Part shown: positions 1 to 7,913 of the stretch, piece after piece
How positions within the stretch are numbered: the stretch's first letter is position 1
Layout: the number at the start of each line of letters is the position of its first letter
From: Clostridia bacterium
GTDB lineage: Bacteria; Bacillota_A; Clostridia; Christensenellales; Borkfalkiaceae
Length of the DNA stretch: 20,059 nt
Assembly (NCBI GenBank): GCA_017456945.1
Contig: JAFTIK010000029.1
Coordinates: 1 to 20,059 of the forward strand
Reading direction: 5' to 3'
Program-made: the position numbers and the translations under genes
Notes under the pieces: model-generated
Told to the model about the DNA's origin: nothing
What the model saw: only the letters and a program-made list of their open reading frames with translations
Database searches by the model: none

Positions 1-681
1 AATCATGTCAATGTCAACCGTACCGTATACAAGTCTCTGTGCCGTTGCAACGAAAACGTTGCCTGGACCTGCAATAACGTCAACCTGAGGAATCGTTTCC
101 GTGCCGTAAGCAAGGGCTGCGATTGCTTGCGCCCCACCTACTTTAAATATTCTATCTACCCCTGCAACCTTTGCCGCGGCGAGTATTACGGGGTTTATAT
201 TGCCGTTTTTATCGGGTGGCGTTGTGATTACTACTTCTTTAACCCCTGCGATTTTTGCAGGGATTGAATCCATCAACACGGTAGAAGGATAAGCCGCCGT
301 GCCACCTGGAACGTAAAGCCCTGCCCTTTCAACGGGGGTTACCTTTTGACCGAGAACCACGCCGTTTTCTTTTTTTATAGTAAACCCTTCTCGTTTTTGC
401 TTTAAGTGAAACTCGGTAATATTGTCTTTTGCAAGTTCTAGTATTCTTATAAACTCAGGCTCAACTGAATTATACGCGTTATCTATCTCGGCTTTGGTTA
501 CTTCTAAACGTTCGAGTTTTGCGCCGTCAAACCGTTCGGAATATTCTATTAACGCCTTATCTCCGTTAGCCTTAACGTTCTCGATTATATCCGAAACGAT
601 ACTTTCCACGTTCATTTTCGGGCTAACCCTAGAAAAGATTTTGTCTAAGGGGGTTTGCCCGTATTTCATTATTTTTATCAT
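1..681 (-). CDS. hisD: Histidinol dehydrogenase HisD, N-terminal part (cut by window edge)
   Basis: Catalyses the last two steps of histidine synthesis, oxidising L-histidinol to L-histidine with NAD+ in the cytoplasm. Reading the minus strand from the ATG at 681 gives an open frame to the window edge, about 227 codons, roughly half of a usual HisD of about 430 residues. Family landmarks are clear: ERAGLYVPGGTAAYPSTVLM, then GGAQAIAALAYGT, then VIAGPGNVFVATA. The catalytic Zn/His residues of the C-terminal half lie outside the window. The start ATG overlaps the hisG stop as ATGA (4 bp), implying translational coupling. A second in-frame ATG at 669 is possible, but the overlapping start fits the operon better. 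The identification is secure. Confidence 0.96.
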   Translation of the reverse strand, partial: MIKIMKYGQTPLDKIFSRVSPKMNVESIVSDIIENVKANGDKALIEYSERFDGAKLERLEVTKAEIDNAYNSVEPEFIRILELAKDNITEFHLKQKREGFTIKKENGVVLGQKVTPVERAGLYVPGGTAAYPSTVLMDSIPAKIAGVKEVVITTPPDKNGNINPVILAAAKVAGVDRIFKVGGAQAIAALAYGTETIPQVDVIAGPGNVFVATAQRLVYGTVDIDMI

Positions 682-1316
682 TTGTCAATCTCCGTAAGTT
701 TAGCAAGTTCCGAGCGAATTTTTTCTATTCTTTCCGACTTAAACTTAAAGTTTGCCTTGTTCGCGATAAGCCTTGCGCTAATCGGCACGAATTTTTCTAT
801 AACTTCTAATTTGTTTTCCTTTAAGGTTGCGCCCGTTTCAACGATATCCACTATAACGTCTGAAAGCCCTAGAATAGGCGCTAGTTCAATAGAGCCGTTA
901 AGGTGAATAATATCTATATCTCTACCCTGCGCCGAGTAGTGCGCTTTCGCTATGTTTTGGAATTTTGTTGCAACGGTGAGCGTTCTACTTCTATCGTCTA
1001 TAAACCCTTGCTTGCCTGCGACCGCCATATGACACTTACCGATATTAAGGTCAAGTAATTCGTAAACGTCTGGCTTATACTCTAAAAGTATATCTTTGCC
1101 CGCAACGCCAACGTCTGCTGCCCCACGCTCTACGTATATAGCGACGTCTGACGGCTTAACCCAAAAATATCTTAAATCTAATTCTTCGTTGGCAAATATA
1201 AGTTTTCTATTATTTTCTTTTATAGACGGGCAAGGAAAACCTGCCTTTTCAAACATATCGTAAACTTTTTCGCCAAGTCTTCCTTTAGGAAGGGCTATAT
1301 TTAAAGTCTTTTTCAC
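678..1316 (-). CDS. hisG: ATP phosphoribosyltransferase, short-form catalytic subunit HisG
   Basis: Catalyses the first committed step of histidine synthesis, joining PRPP and ATP to give phosphoribosyl-ATP. The 212-residue protein opens with LNIALPKGRLGEK and has the DVGVAGKDIL and DVIVDIVETGATLKEN segments of the family. Its length is that of the short HisG_S form, which lacks the C-terminal regulatory domain and needs HisZ as partner. That partner is encoded immediately upstream. The start is GTG at 1316, with GGAG eight bases ahead of it. The stop overlaps the hisD start. It lies in the yerC-hisZ-hisG-hisD operon, so histidine feedback control should act through the HisG-HisZ complex (family knowledge). 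Confidence 0.97.
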   Translation of the reverse strand: MKKTLNIALPKGRLGEKVYDMFEKAGFPCPSIKENNRKLIFANEELDLRYFWVKPSDVAIYVERGAADVGVAGKDILLEYKPDVYELLDLNIGKCHMAVAGKQGFIDDRSRTLTVATKFQNIAKAHYSAQGRDIDIIHLNGSIELAPILGLSDVIVDIVETGATLKENKLEVIEKFVPISARLIANKANFKFKSERIEKIRSELAKLTEIDK

Positions 1317-1331
1317 TTTTATTTCTCCAAG

Positions 1332-2423
1332 TTAAACTTTTATTAGTCTTTTATATCTTATTTTTTTGGGCGAGCCCTTTACGGCTACCACCGTTTCGCC
1401 CCCGTCGGTAATCTTTTTAACGGTATCTACCACCATTTCAAGTGGGGTTTCTGCGCCGTAAAGCACTACTACGTCCACGTCGTACTCGTCGTTAGAATTA
1501 GAAAGTTTTTCAAGTTCATCTAGATAAACTGCAAAACCTATTGCCCCCGATTTCTTACCCATTTTTTGCATAAGATTATCGTACTGACCACCCGACAATA
1601 TACCCGTAGGCACACCGCTAACGAAACCCTTAAACACTATTCCGTTATAATAGTTCATATCGTTGATAACCGAAAAGTCTAGGTTTAACTTATCTTCGGG
1701 GATAACTTTAACTAGTTGGCTAAACAAATTTTCCAACTGTTTTAGGCTTTCTTTAGCCGTATCCGAAAGGCAAAGTTTTTTTAGTTTTTCTAGCACTACG
1801 CTTGCTCTTCCGTAAACTGTTGCAAGTTGAATTAGCGTTTCGGTTGCAGAAAAATCGGCATTTTCCCTTTTACAGATAATTTCAACCGCTTGAACGTTCT
1901 TTTCGCCAAGCGCAACTAAAATTTCTTTCTCTGCGCTTTTAGAAACGCCAAGTTCGTTCATTACAGAAGAAACTAGCCCAAGGTGCGATATATCTAACGC
2001 GTAGTCTTCGGTAATACAACCCAAACTCTTAGACGCTAAAAGCAAAACTTCGTAAATAACGTAATCGTCTATATCCCCTTGACACTCTAAACCCACTTGC
2101 ATAATTTCCTTGAACGAGCGAGTGCCTTTTGACGGGCGGTAAACGTTTTCAGCGTAACACACCTTTTTTAAGTCGGTAGGCTCGTCTTTACTATTCTTGA
2201 TAATAGAAAGTGTAACGTCTGGTTTTAATGCTAGCAATTTACCGTCTGTATCCGTAAAGGTAATAACTGCGTCTGAAATCAAATAGTCCTTGTTTCTAAC
2301 GTACAAGTCGTATTCTTCAAACTTGCTCATTTTATACTGCTCGTAACCGTAATCGGTGTATAAAGAGCGCAAAGCGTAAACGGCTTTTTCACTTCCGCTT
2401 AAAACTTTAGTTAAATCTTGCAT
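1332..2423 (-). CDS. hisZ: ATP phosphoribosyltransferase regulatory subunit HisZ
   Basis: A histidyl-tRNA synthetase paralogue with no tRNA-charging role. It forms the complex with short HisG and carries histidine feedback inhibition. The 363 residues show class II synthetase-like blocks: a DVTLSIIKN segment, CYAENVYRPSKGTRSFKE followed by MQVGLECQG, and MNYYNGIVFKGF followed by GILSGGQYDNLM. There is no HisRS anticodon-binding domain, and a short hisG sits next to it, so HisZ is preferred over HisS. The ATG at 2423 has AAGGAG seven bases upstream, placed inside the end of the preceding regulator gene. The 13-bp overlap implies coupled translation. The C-terminal part ends in the basic stretch KIRYKRLIKV. 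Confidence 0.93.
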   Translation of the reverse strand: MQDLTKVLSGSEKAVYALRSLYTDYGYEQYKMSKFEEYDLYVRNKDYLISDAVITFTDTDGKLLALKPDVTLSIIKNSKDEPTDLKKVCYAENVYRPSKGTRSFKEIMQVGLECQGDIDDYVIYEVLLLASKSLGCITEDYALDISHLGLVSSVMNELGVSKSAEKEILVALGEKNVQAVEIICKRENADFSATETLIQLATVYGRASVVLEKLKKLCLSDTAKESLKQLENLFSQLVKVIPEDKLNLDFSVINDMNYYNGIVFKGFVSGVPTGILSGGQYDNLMQKMGKKSGAIGFAVYLDELEKLSNSNDEYDVDVVVLYGAETPLEMVVDTVKKITDGGETVVAVKGSPKKIRYKRLIKV

Positions 2424-2707
2424 TTTCCATCTCCTTCTTTAAGCACGATTTTATAACCGCCACGACCGTAGTTTAAGCACTTGTTAACCCTGCTTATCGT
2501 TGCCGTGCTAGCCCCCGTTGCTTTAGATACTTCTTGATAGTTCTTGCCTTCTGAAAGCAAAGACGCCACTTCTAATCTCTGCGTGATGTCTTGCAATTCT
2601 TTAATCGTGCAAACGTCTTCAAAAAACTTGCGACAGTCTTCAACGTCTTTTAATTTTAAAATTGCCTTAAATAAGTTATCAAACGATTCAATGTGAAAAT
2701 TTTCCAT
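2411..2707 (-). CDS. TrpR-like YerC/YecD-family DNA-binding protein, probable regulator of the his operon
   Basis: A 98-residue protein of the Trp-repressor-like YerC/YecD family. The helix-turn-helix is visible around residues 52-80: EGKNYQEVSKATGAS, then TATISRVNKCLNYGRGGYK, which is the hallmark end of the family. It is the first gene of the his operon, directly upstream of hisZ. TrpR-family proteins in this position have been proposed as histidine-responsive repressors (often called HisR) in Firmicutes. I infer the same role from context and from the inverted repeat over its own promoter. The effector cannot be read from sequence. The start ATG at 2707 is preceded by an AAGGAAGTGGAGAA purine stretch serving as the ribosome site. 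Confidence 0.85.
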   Translation of the reverse strand: MENFHIESFDNLFKAILKLKDVEDCRKFFEDVCTIKELQDITQRLEVASLLSEGKNYQEVSKATGASTATISRVNKCLNYGRGGYKIVLKEGDGKCKI

Positions 2708-2730
2708 TTCTCCACTTCCTTGTTTTAGTT

Positions 2731-2762
2731 CTTTAACATTTTAGCACGATAAAGTGTTAAAG
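2731..2762. promoter_or_regulatory. 32-bp inverted repeat over the his promoter, candidate operator
   Basis: The outer arms CTTTAACA (2731-2738) and TGTTAAAG (2755-2762) are perfect inverted repeats. The inner TTTA (2740-2743) and TAAA (2750-2753) extend the symmetry, so 13 of 16 paired positions match. The element covers the -10 box, the spacer and the edge of the -35 box, the classic place for a repressor. Its position just upstream of a TrpR-like gene suggests autoregulation. The binding protein is inferred, not shown. Confidence 0.6.
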
Positions 2763-2766
2763 TCAA
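2738..2766 (-). promoter_or_regulatory. SigA-type promoter of the yerC-hisZ-hisG-hisD operon
   Basis: On the minus strand the -35 box TTGACT (2761-2766) is followed by a 17-base spacer and the -10 box TAAAAT (2738-2743). TG sits one base ahead of the -10 box (extended -10). The expected start of transcription is near 2731, leaving a short leader before the regulator ATG at 2707. No T-box or other riboswitch fits in that leader. Confidence 0.8.
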
Positions 2767-2784
2767 CGCTTTTAACGGGGAATA

Positions 2785-2833
2785 TTTATTTTTTTATTTT
2801 AAAATAAATTAAGCCGTGATACTCACGGCTTAA
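2785..2833 (-). terminator. Terminator-like hairpin at the end of the aromatic operon
   Basis: A perfect 11-bp stem, TTAAGCCGTGA paired with TCACGGCTTAA around a 3-base loop, occupies 2809-2833. It starts three bases after the aroQ stop. On the minus strand it is followed by a T-rich but interrupted stretch. It separates the aromatic operon from the his promoter. Confidence 0.75.
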
Positions 2834-2836
2834 AAG

Positions 2837-3265
2837 TTAATTTTTATTTATTAAGCAATCAATGGCTTCGGTGTACCCTTCAAAACCTTTACCCGAAATG
2901 GTTTTAACGGCGTATTCTCTAACATAAGAAATCTTTCTAAAATCTTCCCTATTATCAACGTCGGTGATATGCACTTCTACGGTAGGAATATTGACCGATT
3001 TTAACGCGTCTAAAATAGCCACGCTCGTGTGCGTAAAAGCGCCGGGGTTTATTACTATCCCGTCGTATTTTTTATACGCTTTCTGTATTACGGTAACGAT
3101 ATCCCCTTCGTAGTTAGATTGATAACATTTAACCTTTACCGAGCGAGTTTTTGCATCGGCTTTAATCTTTTTTACTAAAGCCGAATAAGTTTTATCCCCG
3201 TAAAGATGTTTTTCTCTTATACCTAGCATATTTAGGTTTACGCCGTTAATAACTAGTATCTTCAT
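2837..3265 (-). CDS. aroQ: 3-dehydroquinate dehydratase, type II
   Basis: Third step of the shikimate pathway: 3-dehydroquinate to 3-dehydroshikimate, by the type II (dodecameric, trans-elimination) enzyme. The 142-residue length is typical. The family start ILVINGxNLNxLGxRE is present as ILVINGVNLNMLGIRE, with Val in place of the usual Pro at residue 9. The catalytic region follows with Arg17 and Tyr22. GIVINPGAFTHTSVAILDAL and VEVHITDVDNRE carry the other active-site residues. It is the last gene of the aromatic operon and overlaps the end of aroE-aroK by 20 bp. An AAAGGAG site lies 12 bases before its ATG. Confident identification. Confidence 0.96.
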   Translation of the reverse strand: MKILVINGVNLNMLGIREKHLYGDKTYSALVKKIKADAKTRSVKVKCYQSNYEGDIVTVIQKAYKKYDGIVINPGAFTHTSVAILDALKSVNIPTVEVHITDVDNREDFRKISYVREYAVKTISGKGFEGYTEAIDCLINKN

Positions 3266-4487
3266 ATCTTGCGCTAACTCCTTTTACGGCAACTTCTAGT
3301 TCGCCGTCGTTATCTATAATTTGATCTGCAAAAATTTCGTATTTATCCTTGCGTTCTTGGTAAAGTTTTTTTACCGTTTCTAAATCTTTTGAAAGTGGGC
3401 GACCTTTTGTTGCAAGTTTTTCTATCGAACGGGTAAGGTAGTATATTCTGCCGTTCTTTTTTAGTTCAAACTTATTGTCGGGGTTTTTAACCACACCGCC
3501 ACCCGTTGCGATAACCTTACCGTTAAGGCTACCTACGGTTTTCAAAACTTCACTTTCTATCCGCCTAAATTCCACTTCCCCGTCTTGAGAAAAAATCTCG
3601 GGAATAGCCTTGTTTGCGACCTTTTCTATCTCGGCGTCGGTATCTATAAACTCTCTGCCTAAAAATTCTGCGACTCTCTTACCCACCGTACTTTTTCCAG
3701 AGCCCGGCATACCTATTAAAACAATATTTTCCGTACTCTTTTCTAGGTCTAATAAAACCTCTTCTATAATATCGTCGGGCTCCGTTCTACCAACGAACTT
3801 TTCCATAGCGTACTTGGCTTGCGCAACGAGCATTGCAAGCCCGTTAGCCTGCTTAACGCCAAGCATTTCCGCTTGATAGGTAAGTTTAGTTTGCAAAGGA
3901 TTATATATTACGTCGAACACCCCTTTAAGATCAGGAAAACCGCTTAAATCTATAGGGCTTTGGCTAGTATTCGGAAACATGCCGACGGGCGTAGTGTTGA
4001 TTATAATCTCTACGTCCTTTTTGTCGTAAATATTTTGATAGTTAACTTCGCCCGAACGGGAAACGCTGATTATCTCTTTGGCGTTTAGACTTTTGGCAAC
4101 CGCCATGGCGGTATTACCCGTTCCACCCGTGCCTAAAATGGCTACCGTTCTGCCGTTAAGGTCGATTTTCGCACGCTTAAGCGTATATACCATTCCGTAA
4201 AAATCGGTGTTGTAACCGTAAAGTTTACCGTTAACGTTAACCACAGTGTTTACCGCGCCTATCGCCTTTGCCGACTGGTCTATATCGTCTAAATAAGGCA
4301 TTATATCCTTTTTATAAGGAATGGTTACGTTATACCCGTCAAGAGTTTTGCCCTTTACGAATTCTTCAAGATTTTCGGGCGAAATTTCGTAAAGATCGTA
4401 AGCGTATCCACCGAATTTTTCGTGAATTATTTTACTGTAACTGTGTTTTAAGGTCTTGCCGATAAGACCGAACTTTTTTTCTGACAT
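3246..4487 (-). CDS. Fused shikimate dehydrogenase - shikimate kinase (AroE-AroK)
   Basis: One 413-residue polypeptide carries two consecutive shikimate steps. Residues 1 to about 250 are AroE (dehydroshikimate to shikimate, NADPH). KHSYSK sits where HSLSP is usual. NVTIPYK contains catalytic Lys59, YNTD contains Asp95, and GTGGTG (119-124) is the nucleotide loop. INTTPVGMFPN follows. Residues from about 253 to 413 are AroK (shikimate to shikimate 3-phosphate, ATP). The Walker A is GMPGSGKST (259-267), followed by DTD (282-284), the FRRIESE shikimate-binding segment, TGGGVV and GRPLSK. No stop or frame change separates the two parts. It begins two bases after the pheA stop and has no strong ribosome site of its own, so coupled translation is likely. 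A frameshift artefact is unlikely because both halves are intact. Confidence 0.93.
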   Translation of the reverse strand: MSEKKFGLIGKTLKHSYSKIIHEKFGGYAYDLYEISPENLEEFVKGKTLDGYNVTIPYKKDIMPYLDDIDQSAKAIGAVNTVVNVNGKLYGYNTDFYGMVYTLKRAKIDLNGRTVAILGTGGTGNTAMAVAKSLNAKEIISVSRSGEVNYQNIYDKKDVEIIINTTPVGMFPNTSQSPIDLSGFPDLKGVFDVIYNPLQTKLTYQAEMLGVKQANGLAMLVAQAKYAMEKFVGRTEPDDIIEEVLLDLEKSTENIVLIGMPGSGKSTVGKRVAEFLGREFIDTDAEIEKVANKAIPEIFSQDGEVEFRRIESEVLKTVGSLNGKVIATGGGVVKNPDNKFELKKNGRIYYLTRSIEKLATKGRPLSKDLETVKKLYQERKDKYEIFADQIIDNDGELEVAVKGVSARYEDTSY

Positions 4488-4489
4488 AA

Positions 4490-5635
4490 CTATTGTAATT
4501 CGTTATACGCGCCAAGGAAAGCAAACTGTTCTGCAGAGTTATCGAGTTCGGACAAAAGATTTTGCACCCCTTTTTGGTTTATATCACACTCAAAATCAAA
4601 GTAGAACATAAACTCGAAACTAGAACCGACTATCGGGCGTGATTCGAGTTTGGTAAGGTTAATACCAAGGTTATAGAACTTGGAAAGAAGTTTATTCAAA
4701 CTACCCGGCGTGTTCTGCGGAAGGGTGGTCATAATACTAATTTTCTTCGCATCTGAGTAGAACTCCATATCCTTTGCGATAAGAATAAATCTAGTATAGT
4801 TGCTATTGCTATCTTGAACGTTGTTTTCAAGTATTTTAAGCCCGTAAATATCCGCGCACTCTCTTGAAGATAACGCCGCGATATCCTTTCTACCGCTTTC
4901 AGCAACCATTTTAGCGGCAACCGCTGTATTTGCAACGGCAGTAATCTTTACGCCTGCGAACTTTTCAAGGAAACCTTTGCATTGCAAAAGGGCTTGTTCG
5001 TGAGAAATTATTTCCTTTATATCTTTAATATCCGTATCTTTATTTGCTATAAGGGTATGCGATACCCAAAGGCGAATACTTTTAACGATATAAAACTTAT
5101 GCTTTTTCATTAAATCGTAAACTTGGTTTACCGAGCCTGCCGAACTGTTTTCAATAGGAAGAACGCCGTACTGACAAAAACCCTTTTCTACCGCTTGGAA
5201 AACGGCGTCGAAATTCTTAAAGTAGGTAATATCGGCAAACTCGAAAAGTCTATCAGCCGCAATGCCAGAGTATGCGCCCGTAATGCCTTGACAAGCCACT
5301 CTTGCGCCGTTCGGGAAAGCCTTATACCCCTTTGAAAGCGCGCTCTTAATCTGTTCGCCTATGTTAGATTTGGTTTCGGCGTTCATAGTTTGATAAGCCT
5401 TGCTAGTTTCAAAAATACTTTCAAAAACTCTCTTTAAGTAAACTTGGCAAGATTCGTCTACCTTTTGACTTACGCGAAGAAGAATTTTTCTTTCGCGTTC
5501 GGGGTCGAAGGTGGCTTTACCCGTTTGTTTCTTGGCTTCTACAACCTGCTTAACAAGTTCCATACGCTTACCGTAAAGGGTTGCAATCTCGTCGTCAACG
5601 GCGTCAATATTTTCTCTTATTTTTTCTAAATCCAT
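4490..5635 (-). CDS. pheA: Bifunctional chorismate mutase - prephenate dehydratase (P-protein)
   Basis: Converts chorismate to prephenate and prephenate to phenylpyruvate, the precursor of Phe. The 381 residues hold three parts. An AroQ-class chorismate mutase helical domain spans about 1-90, with IDAVDDEIATLYGKRMELV. The prephenate dehydratase domain spans about 110-290, with GAYSGIAADRLF, YGVLPIENSSAGSV and the catalytic NYTRF (Thr281). An ACT domain spans about 298-375, with NTPGSL and ESRP (331-334), the Phe-binding motif. The ESRP motif implies feedback inhibition by Phe. AAGGAGATACTAAA precedes the ATG at 5635. The stop is TAG, showing that TAG is an ordinary stop codon in this genome. 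Confidence 0.96.
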   Translation of the reverse strand: MDLEKIRENIDAVDDEIATLYGKRMELVKQVVEAKKQTGKATFDPERERKILLRVSQKVDESCQVYLKRVFESIFETSKAYQTMNAETKSNIGEQIKSALSKGYKAFPNGARVACQGITGAYSGIAADRLFEFADITYFKNFDAVFQAVEKGFCQYGVLPIENSSAGSVNQVYDLMKKHKFYIVKSIRLWVSHTLIANKDTDIKDIKEIISHEQALLQCKGFLEKFAGVKITAVANTAVAAKMVAESGRKDIAALSSRECADIYGLKILENNVQDSNSNYTRFILIAKDMEFYSDAKKISIMTTLPQNTPGSLNKLLSKFYNLGINLTKLESRPIVGSSFEFMFYFDFECDINQKGVQNLLSELDNSAEQFAFLGAYNELQ

Positions 5636-5647
5636 TTTAGTATCTCC

Positions 5648-6730
5648 TTAAATCATATCGTAAATGGCTATCGCCGCAATGGCTTCTATAACGGGAACTG
5701 CCCTAGGAACGATGCACGCGTCGTGCCGACCGCCTATTTTAAGTTTAACGTTTGTCTTTTCGGTCATATCCACGGTGTCTTGCTCTTGACCTATGGACGG
5801 GGTTGGCTTAACGGCTACCCTAAATGTAATGGGCATACCGTTTGCAATACCACCGTTTATGCCACCGTTGTTGTTGGTTTTGGTTTTAACCACGCCTTGG
5901 TCGTAGTAAAAGGGGTCGTTTGCAACACTTCCTTTCATCTCTGAAATCTTAAACCCTGCGCCAAACTCTATCCCCTTAACGGCGGGAACGGCGAAAGCAA
6001 GCCTTGATATAACGCTTTCTATACTATCGAACATATACTCGCCCGTACCCACGGGAACACCAGTTATAACGCACTCTATCTTTCCACCGACGGAATCTAA
6101 ATTCATTCTAGCGTCTTCTATAATCGCTTGCATTTCCGATTTACGCGAGTCGTCTAGCAAGGGAAATTCGGTGGGAATATTTTCTAAAACCTTTTCATCC
6201 ACCCCGTCGGCGTAACCCTTTGCAGTAATATTTGCTATTGCCGAAATATACGCGTGAATTTTAATTCCCTTTTCTTCTAAAAGTTGTTTGCAGATACCAC
6301 CCGCAATACACATAGGCGCAGTTAAACGACCCGAAAACTTTCCACCGCCACGGTGGTCAAACCCGTCGCCATACTTGCTCCACGCAACGTAATCGGCGTG
6401 TGACGGGCGTGGGATTTTCAAAGTCTTTTCATAGTCCGAACTGCGTTGCTCGGAATTTTTTATAACCCCTTCAAAAAGTTCCCCGTCGAGTTTGCCGTCT
6501 GTTAAACCACTTTTTACGATTATCTTATCCCCTTCTAAGCGCTTGGTAGAATAAGAGGTTTTTTTTGCCCTACGCCTATCCATAAACGCATCTAATTTAT
6601 CAAGGTCTATATCGTGTTTTTCAAACCCTTTCACTTTAACCCCTATTTCTGGGCCGTGAGAAGCACCGAAAATTTCCACCGTTAATTTTTTGCCTTGGTA
6701 CACCGAGCGTTGATTATCGTTATAAATCAT
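5648..6730 (-). CDS. aroC: Chorismate synthase
   Basis: Last shikimate step: 5-enolpyruvylshikimate 3-phosphate to chorismate, needing reduced FMN. Landmarks are LTVEIFGASHGPEIG near the start, RPSHADYVAWSKYGDGFDHR with RGGGKFSGRLTAP in the middle, and GGRHDACIVPRAVPVIEA near the end. It belongs to the somewhat divergent branch with RRRAKKT where RRRPGQ is common. I choose the ATG at 6730 (360 residues, starting MIYND). A GGGTGG site lies upstream of it, and the N-terminus then matches the family. A GTG at 6742 would add four residues (MVIH) but sits inside that purine site. The gene overlaps the end of aroA by 11 bp. Confidence 0.95.
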   Translation of the reverse strand: MIYNDNQRSVYQGKKLTVEIFGASHGPEIGVKVKGFEKHDIDLDKLDAFMDRRRAKKTSYSTKRLEGDKIIVKSGLTDGKLDGELFEGVIKNSEQRSSDYEKTLKIPRPSHADYVAWSKYGDGFDHRGGGKFSGRLTAPMCIAGGICKQLLEEKGIKIHAYISAIANITAKGYADGVDEKVLENIPTEFPLLDDSRKSEMQAIIEDARMNLDSVGGKIECVITGVPVGTGEYMFDSIESVISRLAFAVPAVKGIEFGAGFKISEMKGSVANDPFYYDQGVVKTKTNNNGGINGGIANGMPITFRVAVKPTPSIGQEQDTVDMTEKTNVKLKIGGRHDACIVPRAVPVIEAIAAIAIYDMI

Positions 6731-7913
6731 ATGAATTACCACCCGTTTGGTTAAAATCTTTAAAGAAAGTCGGATACGATTTGTTTACGGCTTGCGCGCC
6801 GTAAATAACGCTTTCGCCTTGCGCGCCACACGCTAAAACGCTTGCCGACATTGCTATTCTGTGGTCGTTAAAGGATTCAGAACTGCCATTATTCACCTTT
6901 CCACCGTGAACGATAATATTCTCGCCGTCGTACTCGGCTTTTACGCCGAAACCAGAAAGCATTGCAATCGTAGTTTGTATTCTATCGCTTTCTTTTATTT
7001 TTAATCTGTTAACCTTTCTTATAATGCTTTTGCCGTTAGCGTAAGCGGCTAAAACGCATGCTATCGGCACTAAATCGGGGCAGTCTTCCGCAATAAAATC
7101 TATCGGTTTAAGTTGGGTTTTTGAAACGGTTACGCAATCACCTTCAACTTTTATCTCTGCGCCCGAAAGTATAATAATTTCCGTTATATATCTATCCCCT
7201 TGCACGCTGTTAAGGTTTAATCCACTTACCGTAACCTTGCCGGCAACCGCTCCGAGCACTAGGAAGAACGCAGAGTTCGACCAGTCCCCTTCGGGAAGAA
7301 TTTCACCTTTATATTTTGCGTTGCCGTGAATATAAAAGCCGTAATCGGTTTTTTGAATTTTAACGCCGAAACTTTCTAGAACTTGTAAGGTTATATCTAC
7401 GTAGGGCGCGGACACCAAAGGGGTGGTAAGCACCAACTTGCTATCCCCGTCAAGTATAGGTAGCGCCATTAAAAGCCCTGAAACGTATTGCGAACTTATA
7501 TCTCCACGAATTTTATACTCGCCGGATGAGAGTTTGCCCGATATCTTTATGGTTTGCCCCTTTTTTGCGCTAACGCCGTGCGCGTTTAGCACACCGAAAA
7601 GCTCTTCGTTAGGTCTTTCCATAAGTTTGCCGTGCCCGATAAACTCAAACTCGCCACCGAGCGCAGAACAAAGGGGTAGCATAAACCTTAAAGTCGAGCC
7701 GGACTCACCGCAATCTAGAACTTTTTCGCCACGGACTAGCCTTTCAAGGCAATCTTCGGTAACCCTTATATCGTTGGACGAAAACCCTTCGCACATTGCA
7801 GAAGGCTTGTTGCCTGCAAGAAAATTACATATTGCAATTCTGTGCGCGTAGGATTTTGACGGTATGGCTTTAACCCGCCCGTTAACTACCGTGCCTTTTA
7901 TACCTTTGGTCAA
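6720..7913 (-). CDS. aroA: 3-phosphoshikimate 1-carboxyvinyltransferase (EPSP synthase)
   Basis: Sixth shikimate step: shikimate 3-phosphate plus PEP to EPSP. Family motifs are VKAIPSKSYAHR, CGESGSTLRFM, HGKLMERP, SSQYVSGLLMALP, EGDWSNSAFF, KESDRIQTT and FNDHRIAMS. The start needs a decision. The first ATG, at 7961, overlaps aroB by about 50 bp and adds 16 unrelated residues. A TTG at 7913 has a perfect AAAGGAG eight bases upstream (7922-7928), overlaps the aroB TGA as TTGA, and puts the SKS motif at residues 18-20 as is usual. I therefore call TTG, giving 397 residues. It lies fifth in the chain of overlapping or abutting aromatic genes. Confidence 0.93.
   Translation of the reverse strand: MTKGIKGTVVNGRVKAIPSKSYAHRIAICNFLAGNKPSAMCEGFSSNDIRVTEDCLERLVRGEKVLDCGESGSTLRFMLPLCSALGGEFEFIGHGKLMERPNEELFGVLNAHGVSAKKGQTIKISGKLSSGEYKIRGDISSQYVSGLLMALPILDGDSKLVLTTPLVSAPYVDITLQVLESFGVKIQKTDYGFYIHGNAKYKGEILPEGDWSNSAFFLVLGAVAGKVTVSGLNLNSVQGDRYITEIIILSGAEIKVEGDCVTVSKTQLKPIDFIAEDCPDLVPIACVLAAYANGKSIIRKVNRLKIKESDRIQTTIAMLSGFGVKAEYDGENIIVHGGKVNNGSSESFNDHRIAMSASVLACGAQGESVIYGAQAVNKSYPTFFKDFNQTGGNSYDL

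Noticed and set aside
422..906. Plus-strand frames opposite hisD and hisG
   Set aside because: They are antisense shadows of well-supported histidine genes, without ribosome sites or domains; the same holds for plus-strand frames across the aromatic, met, smpB and rnr genes.
1332..2423. Histidyl-tRNA synthetase
   Set aside because: The anticodon-binding domain is missing and the gene pairs with a short-form hisG, so HisZ is the right call.
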